Shown one piece after another: positions 56,346 through 64,000 of a DNA stretch of 64,000 bases. The notes beneath the pieces are model-generated. The model made no database searches, was not told the DNA's origin, and saw only the letters and a list, made by a program, of their open reading frames with translations. How positions within the stretch are numbered: position 1 is the stretch's first letter; each line of letters starts with the position of its first letter. The DNA is from Tenrec ecaudatus (lineage: Eukaryota > Chordata > Mammalia > Afrosoricida > Tenrecidae): positions 124,348,086 to 124,412,085 of the forward strand of contig NC_134537.1 of NCBI RefSeq assembly GCF_050624435.1, written 5' to 3'. Made by a program: the position numbers and the translations under genes.

Positions 56346-56824
56346 TTGTACACAGGGGCACTCTGTGTGGGAACCTAACAGAAACAAAGACCAAGTATTA
56401 TTGAATGTGATCTGGGCCATACCTGTTTCCACTGAAATCAGTTTAGATCAACACATTTAATCCCCAATCTCAGGGAAGGAGTCCACTTGGGACCCTGGAC
56501 AGTAAGAAGGTACTTGTTTATGTGACATGACAACTAAACCTTAGTGGTTGTTGATAGTGGGGCTGTGATCGATTCTCACTCAGACCCCTTGAGGACAGAA
56601 GGCTTCATGGGAAAGATCCAGTGGTCTTGGAATGCAGCTGGCAAGCATGGAAGACAGGGAGGACTCGCTATGCCCTCTTTCTCTCTCTTATGTGCCCGTT
56701 CTCCCCCTTCCCCCCCCCCCCAACACACACACCTCTGCTTCTTTCTTTCCATTTGCTCCTGTTTGCTAGGGTGATTCCTCTGCTTGCCCGTGGTTTCTGC
56801 TTTGTTGCAGCTTCAATTTAGGTA
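56346..56824. other. Unassigned stretch
   Basis: It contains a C-rich run and (AC)n (56705-56735). No gene recognised. Confidence 0.35.
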
Positions 56825-57028
56825 TTCATGGTGGCTTAGTGGCTTACCAATTGATTTTCTAACTGCAAGGTCAGCAGTTTGATCCAGCAACTACTCCACG
56901 GGAGAAAGATGAGGCTCTCTGCTCTGGTAAAGATTTACACTCCCAGAAACCCACAGGGTAGGTTGACTTCATCCTCCTAGGCCACTGAGTCAGAATTGAC
57001 TCAATGCCAGTAGGTAATAGTTTAGAGT
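56825..57028 (+). repeat. AfroSINE
   Basis: It has 'gtattcatggtggcttagtg' head, 'caaggtcagcagtttgatcc' B-box and 'gagtcagaattgactcaatg' tail. Confidence 0.83.
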
Positions 57029-57204
57029 TTCCTCCTAAATACAATTTTATGTGTCTACCTGAAAATCTGGAATTTAAAATACTTTGAAATTTTAAAGTTT
57101 TCTTTTTTTCTTTTTAATAATTCATTTGGTGAAAAAATCTGACCTTATTTGAACTCATGGGGTAGCATATACATACCTTGATCTTATATGAAACTGTTAC
57201 GCTT

Positions 57205-57445
57205 TTTTCAGGGCTGCATCAGGGTAGTTCCATGTGGCTTCTCCTTGGGGATGTCTTGCAGGAAGTCAGCCTTGCAAGTTGAAGCAGGGAACTGCTAAGG
57301 CAGCTGCACCCTTGTGCAACCATCACAAAGCAAGAGACCCAAGAACTAGAAAGGCAACGCTCACTGAGCCATTTATCCCTTTGCTTTTCAATTAACCCCA
57401 CATGTGTTTATTGGCCAGGTTGGCACAATAAACTAACTAATTCAA
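57205..57445 (-). mobile_element. LTR fragment related to family A
   Basis: 'catcagggtagttccatgtggcttct' and 'tttattggccaggttggcac' resemble a block of the solo LTRs (compare 12195-12250), but the downstream part is different. It may be a related subfamily. No ends or TSD. Confidence 0.45.
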
Positions 57446-58354
57446 TCCATCCCTTGCCAATCTAGCACCTGTACATAGTTCTTTAGCTTCACGATTGAAA
57501 TTAAGTAACACCTGCACCTTAACCCTATAATCCTGTGACTTTTCCCCCACCTATGAAAGTTTGTAAGCTAACTACTTTATGCCTTTATCTTCCCCAATTT
57601 TGGATATTCAATTAATATACTGCCCACTTACATCAACCCAGTTCTCTGAGAAGACAATCATATTTTTCAACATGAAGAGTCTTCAGACCAGTTGGAACCT
57701 TGTGAAGTCTGCATTCATAAACAAAGTCAAATCGAGACAGGCTATCCACAAAGTCAGCAACAATATGCACCAGATCACAGGCTCAAAAATCTCCAGCTGG
57801 TCAGGTTCTGGTCAACACAATGTGGGTTGCCTCACTCAGCCTCCACAGGGTGCCCATTGGCCACCTTGCCTTTAGATCATGGGCTCTCACCAACTCAACA
57901 CTTCATATTTCACGTACCATGAATGTTCATAGCATTTCTGTAGAATATTAACACATTCAATCACCGTGTCATGCCTCAGACCCTGATGCAGATGCTTTCA
58001 TAATCAGAATAAAACCCTGAATTGTAAAATGTATCTCAAATTTTAAATAAGGGATTGTGGGCCTGACTCAATAAAAACAAGAAATTCTATATTTCTTTAT
58101 ATAAATATAAATTATATATTTATATAGCATGTATTTGTATGTTATATAATATATTAATATTATTATATAATTTATTTCATGTGTATGTAAATAAATAATG
58201 AGATAAGATGGAGTGGGGAATAGGTGAGTAACTAAACTTGAAATTTGAAAGAAGGATTAATCTATGGGATGATGCCTACTGAAGGCTTGGCCATTACCTG
58301 TCACCTCAACTATGTCCTTGGTGTATTTGATAGTCAGCTTTCTCTTCTCCCTCT
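57446..58354. other. Unassigned, ending in an AT-rich run
   Basis: 58085-58205 is a TA-rich low-complexity tract. The rest could be more LTR-related sequence, but I cannot confirm it. Confidence 0.35.
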
Positions 58355-58438
58355 CAGGGACATTCTGACTCACAATGGCCCTGTAGGCAGAATAGAATCT
58401 TTTACGGAGTGGAAAGTCCCCTCTCCCATCTGAAAGTA
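58355..58438 (-). repeat. AfroSINE tail fragment, inverted
   Basis: 'gggacattctgactcacaat' and 'ccctgtaggcagaatagaat' are an inverted AfroSINE tail and body. Confidence 0.6.
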
Positions 58439-58442
58439 ACTA

Positions 58443-60290
58443 CTGTTATTGTTGTTAGGTGCCGTTGCATTGGTTCTGACTCATAGCAACTCCATGCAGG
58501 GCAACATGGAATCCTGCCTGGTCCTGCGCCACTCTTAAAATTGTTCTTTGCCAATCTGGAGGGGCCAATGGTTCTGTGGGGACGTGGGAGAGGGGGCAGC
58601 GCGGGAAAGGAAGTGTGTGTCAACAAACTCAGGGACAAGAGAACAACAAATGATCCAAAATCAGTGACGAGAAGGGTGTAGGAGACCTCACAGAGCTTGA
58701 TCAAGGGCAATGTAACCAAGAGGAATTACTGAAACCCAAATGAAGGCCGAACATGATAGTGGGACAAGAGGAAAGTAAAAGGAAATAGAGGAAAGAACTA
58801 GGAAGAAACGGGCATTTATAGAGGTCTAAACACAGGCACGTACATATGTAAATATATTTATATATGATGGTGGGGAAATATATCTATGTGCACATATTTA
58901 TAAGTTTAGTATTAAGGTAGCTGATGGACATTGGGCCTCCACTCAAATACTCCCTCAATTCAAGAACACTTTGTTTTATTCAGCTGGCCTTCCATGATGC
59001 TCACCTTCCTGACACAATCAGTGAAGACAAATGGGTGCATAAGCAAATGTGGTGAAGAAAGCTGATGATGGCCAGCTATCGAAAGATATAGCATCTGGGG
59101 TCTTAAAGGGTTGAAGATAAACAAGCAGCCATCTAGCTGAGAAGTAACAAAGCCTACGTGGAAAAAGCACACAACCTGTGTGAGGTGTCGATAGGATCAG
59201 GTATCAGGCATCAAAGAACAAAAAAATCATATTGTGACTGAGGGGGAGTGCGGAATGGGGACTTAAAGCCCATCTGTAGGCAATTGGACATCCCCTTACA
59301 GAAGGGACACAGGAGGAGATGAGCTAGTCAGGGTGCAGTGTAGCAATAATGAAACATACAGCTTTCCTCTAGTTCCTAAATGCTTCCCCCACCCCTACCC
59401 ATACTATCATGATTCCAATTCTACCTTCCAAATCTGCCTAGACCAGAGGATATACACTATACAGATAGGAACTGGAAACACAGGGAATCCAGGACAGATA
59501 AACCCCTCAGGACCAATAATGAGAGTAGAGATACCAGGAGGGGAAGGGGAAGGGGAAGGAGAAAGGGAAGGGGAAGGTGGGGGAGAATGATCTACATATA
59601 ACCCCCTCCCTGGGGGGCGGACAACAGAAAAGTGGGTGAAGCGAGACAACTGCCAGTGTAAGACATGAAAAAAAAATTATAAATTATCAAGAGTTCATGA
59701 GGGAGAGAGGATGGGGGAGGGAGGGGGAAAATGAGGAGCTGATACCAAGGGCTCAAGTAGAAAGAAACGTTTTGAGAATGATGATGGCAACAAATGTACA
59801 AATGTGCTTGACACATGGATGGATGCATTGTGATAAGAGTTGCATGAGCCCCCAATAAAATGATTTTAAAAAAGAAAGAAAAAAACCGAAGAGAACAGAA
59901 AGATAAAAAGTTGTTCTTATGTTTGAGCTTGTTACTATAGCCACTGTGTCAATCCACCTCCTTGAAGGGTCTCCTCATTTTCACTGCCCCTCTACTTTAC
60001 CAAGCATAACGTCCTTCGCCAGGGACTGGTCTCTCCTGACAACATGTCCAAAGAATGCAAGATGAATACTTGCCATCCTTGTTTCTAAGGAGCACTCTGG
60101 TTTGACTGTTTCCAAGACAGATGCATTTGCCATTTTGGCAGTCTGTAATACTTTCAATATTCTTTGCCAGCACCTTAATTCAAATGCACCGATCCTTTTT
60201 TCAGTCTTCCTTATTCTGTGGCCATGTGTCCAACATCCACATGGAGAGTAACTGGTGAGTTTAAGTTGCCAACCTTCTTTCTGGTTGACA
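58443..60290 (-). mobile_element. RTE/BovB copy split by an L1 tail
   Basis: The left piece 58443-58556 is an antisense RTE terminus (ttgttgttaggtgccgttg). The right piece 59915-60290 continues it (tatagccactgtgtcaatcc, accaagcataacgtccttcg, gcactctggtttgactg). They join at 'aaaattgttctt' / 'aaaagttgttctt', a duplicated target of about 12 bp. Confidence 0.82.
58557..59914 (+). mobile_element. L1 3' UTR insertion in an RTE copy
   Basis: It has the modules in order: 'tcaacaaactcagggacaag', 'gggcctccactcaaatactc', 'gtcttaaagggttgaagata', purine-rich 59530-59585, 'gcccccaataaaatgatttt' and an A-rich tail. It is 5' truncated and lands inside the minus-strand RTE. Confidence 0.9.
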
Positions 60291-61785
60291 ATACAACATG
60301 TAGCCCACCAAACAAGACGGGCTTATTGCTAGAATTTCATGGCTGCATTTCTGTCAGTCTGTAACTCTAGAACTACTTCAAAGTAGTTCTTCCCATTGGG
60401 CAGCCATGGAGACACAGTAATTCTTTGGCATGGTAGTGGTGGAGTGGAATTTCCCAGTATGGCTTTTCTATCCATGCCTCTCTAACTTCTGCCAAATGAT
60501 TGCGTGGCGCCATGTGAACAGGGCAGGCGTAACACTCATAGATGGACCTGGCTGGTTTCATTCACCACTCCTATGGCTACAAGGGCTTTGAAAGAGGAGG
60601 AGAGACCAGCCCTCGGACCATGGGAAAGACAGCCACCAGTGTAGCAGGTGCAAGATCTCTGCTGTCACGAGTGGCAGAGGCTGAGACCAGAGGCATCAGA
60701 GGCCCAGGCAAGGAGACCATGAGATAGAACAGAGGAGCAGTACTGACACATGGAGGCCAAGGCCAAGGAATCATATGGCTGAGAGGCTGAGGATTAGAGA
60801 GAGTCTGGTCTGCTGGCTCAGAAGTGTTGCTGTCAATAACGGTATCCTTAATGTTTTCTTATTCTGGCTTGTGGTGTCCTTAAGGAAGTCCCATGATGGT
60901 GAATATTGTCTGTGGGTTCTGTGTAGCCATTGCAGTGGGTTCTCAAACCCATCACATATCTAGAGTGTCGTGGGAGGAATGGTTGTGTGAGAATAAGTCA
61001 ATAAGGATGGAGGATGGGGGCCTAGCAACAGGGAAGCCAGAAGAAGTCAGATATGAGTCTCCTCTGAACTGTTTAATGCTACGGGAGTGCCCATTTACAT
61101 GCTACCGCCTTTTCCCTTCATATTTCACAATTCGAACGTAGACCTAAACAGATTCCTTTTATTGTCCATTCTTTCCCTTCTCTCTAAAAACAAATGAACA
61201 GGAAACATCCAGCAACTAAGTGATTTCTACTGGCTGGAAAAGACTTTTTATATTCCAACTGTGTCATAATGATGGAATAATTCATTTTACTGCTCTTTGA
61301 ATCTACCATGATTTCTATTTCTCAGGCAAACACTTAAGGAATGGACATTAGGCCATTTGTACAAAAGTCTTTGAGGCAGGATGCAGAATTGCTCATTTCT
61401 GACAGGTGTGTTGAGAACACTTTCCAAGTTCTATTTTGAAGATAAAGTTCCTTTGTTACCTTGGTTCATGGTTTGAATTAGCGTCACTTCCCCCCTTTTA
61501 TTGATTTATATGAGGAGGTGATTGCTTAAAGATGGCAATTCTCCTACAGCCCTGATTTTGACAAATGGTACCACTCTGTCATCCACGGCAGAACCTTGGG
61601 AATCATCCAAGTCCCCTCCTCCCTTACCACCCACGTGGGCATTCATCACCGAGGCCTGTTGATTTGTGAGGGAAAAAAACAAAAACCGTCATGTCTCTGG
61701 TCTACAGAAAATCAGAGTGCATACTGTAAACATCACCAATGTACCAATCCTCAAGCCTGCACATTCCAGCGTCTTGTCATACATG
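60291..61785. other. Unassigned stretch
   Basis: 60360-60800 is GC-moderate and might be an old LTR, but I see no ends. 61140-61570 is AT-rich. No gene recognised. Confidence 0.35.
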
Positions 61786-62250
61786 AGTGGGCTTCAAAAG
61801 TCTGCGGACAAATGGAACGAAAAGATCATGTAAATTTTCCAGGAACATTTTTTAATTTTTAAAAAATTATTATTAAAAAATCATTTTATTGGGGCTCTTA
61901 CAGCTCTTAGAACAATCCATACATCAATTGTATCAAGCATATTTAAACATCATTATTTTCTAAATATTTACTTTCTATTTGAGCCCCTGGTATCAGCTCC
62001 TCTTTTTACCCTCCCTATCCCCTTACCCTCATGACCCCTTGATAAATTATAAATTATTATTATTTTCATATCTTATACCAACCGCTGTCTCCCTTCCCCC
62101 ATGGTTTCTGCTGTTCATACCAAGGGGCTGGTATTTATGTGTCAACCATTGCAATCAGTTCTCCCTTCCTCCCCTCCTCTTCCCACGTTCCCCCTATCCT
62201 CCTGGTAGCACCACTCCCATTTCCAGGAACTTTTTGAAACTCCCTTACAG
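61786..62250. mobile_element. Mariner-like MITE, split by an L1 tail
   Basis: The left half 'gggcttcaaaagtctgcgga' (61790) and the right half 'actttttgaaactccc' (62228) are inverted ends of a short mariner-type element. The join reads 'tttccaggaac' on both sides of the L1 (about 61841 and 62219), its target duplication. Confidence 0.7.
61859..62221 (-). mobile_element. L1 3' end, antisense, in the MITE
   Basis: The T-rich and A/T left edge leads to 'aaaatcattttattggggct' and the standard antisense 3' UTR to 'ctcctggtagcaccactccc'. Confidence 0.88.
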
Positions 62251-62450
62251 ATACACTTCTGATTTTTGTTTTTAATAAACAGTGGTTTGAGCTCCTATGT
62301 TGCTCTTTCTGACTCATTCTCCATTCCAGAGGAAACCGTATTCCTGATTTTGGTCCCTATAATGGCTGTGTAGGTTTTGGTTCCCCTATTAAATATAGTA
62401 GTATATGCACATTTTCATATAAATATTTTATACCATATATATCCATCTGC

Positions 62451-62700
62451 AATTGTTTTTAATAGTTTTATTGATATAAAATTCATGTATCAGACACTTC
62501 CATAATGAAGTTGTTTTTAAAAAGAATTGTATATACATCACAATCATGTCTACTGCCCTCTCCCCCTTCCCACATTCATTATTTGCTCATCAATTCTCCT
62601 CACCTTCCCCACCTCCCAGATAAACCATTGCATCAGTTATTGTCTCTGTGCATCCACTTCTGTGCTTCGGAAACTGGGAGGTCTAACAGACAAAATAAAA
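62451..62700 (-). mobile_element. Possible older L1 3' UTR, antisense
   Basis: 'tttaatagttttattgatat' and 'caattctcctcaccttcccc' suggest an antisense L1 terminus of another subfamily. Weak. Confidence 0.35.
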
Positions 62701-62839
62701 AAAACCAAATGAAACAAAGAAATAATATTAATAATAGATAAAAATAAAGAGTTTGAAAGACAAAAAACCACCAGCAATATTTAAAAAGTCAGAGAAGAGA
62801 TTTCTGTTGGGGAACAAGCAAGAAATATTTAAGCCTCGT

Positions 62840-63055
62840 GCAACTTGTTTTTATCACTCAACATTGTTTTTGAAATTTATCTACCCATTAGGCGTTTAAG
62901 TCTAGTCCATTCTTTTGAACACCTATATAATATTCCATTGTATGAATATTGATGCTATTTGTGGAAACTTGTTGATGGAACATTAGATTGTTTTTCATTT
63001 TTTACTGTTACCAATGCTGCTGCAACCAATATCTGCATACAAAAACAAGCAAGTA
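62840..63055 (-). mobile_element. Ancient L1 ORF2 fragment, antisense
   Basis: 'atataatattccattgtatg', 'cttgttgatggaacattaga' and 'gttaccaatgctgctgcaac' are antisense to the L1 ORF2 C-terminal coding region. Confidence 0.65.
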
Positions 63056-63424
63056 TATGAGGACTCTGTACCCCACTGAACTGAGACACATCAGTGTACT
63101 CAACGCTTAAATGGGTACAACTCTTACAAGATTGTCATCTGTTCTGTGCTTGGCACAGATGGTTGAGGCCCGAGGCAATGAGAGCAAGTGGCTCTGTCCT
63201 TGAGCAACCTGAGCCAGTGAGCAGCGCCTTCCGTGGAAGCACATTCCATGTGTCAAGGGAATGGTTTCACAAAAATCAGTTAATTCGATATTCATGCTGA
63301 CCCTGTGGGGAGGTACAATGGTTATTCTCGTTTGACAGAGGAGGAAGCTAAAACACAGAAAGAAGTTAAGTAATGACAAGGATAAACTGTTGTCAAAGTG
63401 GCAGAAAACACAACAAAACAACAA
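63056..63424. other. Unassigned stretch
   Basis: No gene or repeat recognised. Confidence 0.35.
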
Positions 63425-63598
63425 AGCACTGCCATCAGATGGACCTCAAAGGACAGAACAGAACTTCTCCCTAGGATTTCAGAAGCTTTACTTCTTTCCA
63501 GGAGCAGAGAGCCTCCTCTTTTTCTCACTGAGAAGCTGGGGAGTTTGAACTGCCAACCTTTGGCTTTGTAGCCAACACTTACCCACCAGGCCATCCTA
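63425..63598 (-). repeat. AfroSINE, inverted
   Basis: It has 'aagcactgccatcagatgga', 'gagaagctggggagtttgaa' and the head 'ccaacacttacccaccaggc'. Confidence 0.8.
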
Positions 63599-63639
63599 GA
63601 GTGATTAATTTTCTTGTGCTATTGAATGAAGATGGTAGC

Positions 63640-64000
63640 ACTTCCCTAGGTAAATAAATGGAAGGGTAAGTTTCCATAAGATTTTTTTTCCTTCATGTTT
63701 TCTTATTATGTTACTTGAATGTTCATACCCTTTCCTATTTTCTTTTTCTTATCAATTTCTGGAGGTTCTGAAGGTTCTTTATGTATTCTGGATACTAATC
63801 CTCTGTGGTATATTTTCCCACTTACCTTCCGTCAGTTGTCAAGAGTAAAACTGATATACTAAAATCAGTTCCAAAAATCTGTTAGAGACACTTTAATTTT
63901 AAATTTACTGTTTTCTTTTTTAACAAGAAATAATGCTGTTAGTCACATTCTTGTATAAGAAAACCTACACAACTTTTGTCTACTAGTTCAGTAAATGTTG
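63640..64000 (-). mobile_element. Ancient L1 ORF2 fragment, antisense
   Basis: 'ttctttatgtattctggata' and 'ctaatcctctgtggtatatt' are antisense to a known L1 ORF2 region. It continues beyond the window edge. Confidence 0.6.

Noticed and set aside
59530..59590. GGGGAA purine array considered as a G-quadruplex or a tandem repeat system
   Set aside because: It matches the purine-rich block of the L1 3' UTR found in all copies, so it is part of the element.

Overview
This is a window of mammalian intergenic (or deep intronic) DNA with no intact host gene. The repeats point to an afrotherian, most likely a tenrec. There are dozens of AfroSINE-type tRNA-derived SINEs, both heads starting near 'ggagccctggtgg' and tails with the 'gagtcg..tcgactcgatgg' signature. 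There are many RTE/BovB-type LINE fragments. A young L1 lineage recurs with the same 3' UTR across the window. Two hAT transposons look like SPIN and OposCharlie1 (OC1), families reported as horizontally transferred and present in tenrec. Species assignment is inference; no database search was run.

Layout. 1-5 kb: old L1 pieces, a solo LTR (749-1343), two adjoining minus-strand RTE fragments, several SINEs, a tRNA-headed SINE with an RTE-like tail, and a SPIN element that received an L1 tail. 5.3-5.8 kb: a processed pseudogene of ribosomal protein L32 with target-site duplications (TSDs). 6.3-8.7 kb: the longest RTE/BovB copy. 8.7-10.4 kb: a SINE split by an L1 3' end, then SINE fragments. 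10.4-25.3 kb: the lowest repeat density, with long stretches I cannot assign, two more LINE tails, a second solo LTR (11962-12457) and scattered SINEs. 25.3-36.7 kb: an antisense L1 3' UTR carrying OC1, a third solo LTR (28869-29400), RTE pieces, a dead mariner transposase, and a twin-primed RTE copy lodged in a SINE. 37.5-41.8 kb: SINEs, two long L1 3' UTR copies and a MaLR-like solo LTR.

41.9-54.8 kb is a deep nest. An ancient antisense L1 is split by an almost complete younger L1 of about 8.2 kb (42068-51079, 16-bp TSD) that itself contains a 772-bp L1 tail, plus later L1 tails, SINEs and a second SPIN. 55-64 kb: SINEs, an RTE copy split by an L1 tail, a mariner-like MITE split by another L1 tail, and old L1 debris.

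Nothing here works as a gene set. The 'system' is a stratigraphy of mobile elements: L1 machinery supplied the L1 tails and the RPL32 pseudogene, RTE probably mobilised the SINEs, and DNA transposons and LTR elements landed in those layers. The best-supported observations are the TSD-bounded nestings, the 159-bp tandem units in the L1 5' UTR, the roughly 2.3-kb L1 3' UTR, a duplicated L1 tail, and SPIN/OC1/BovB as horizontally transferred families.
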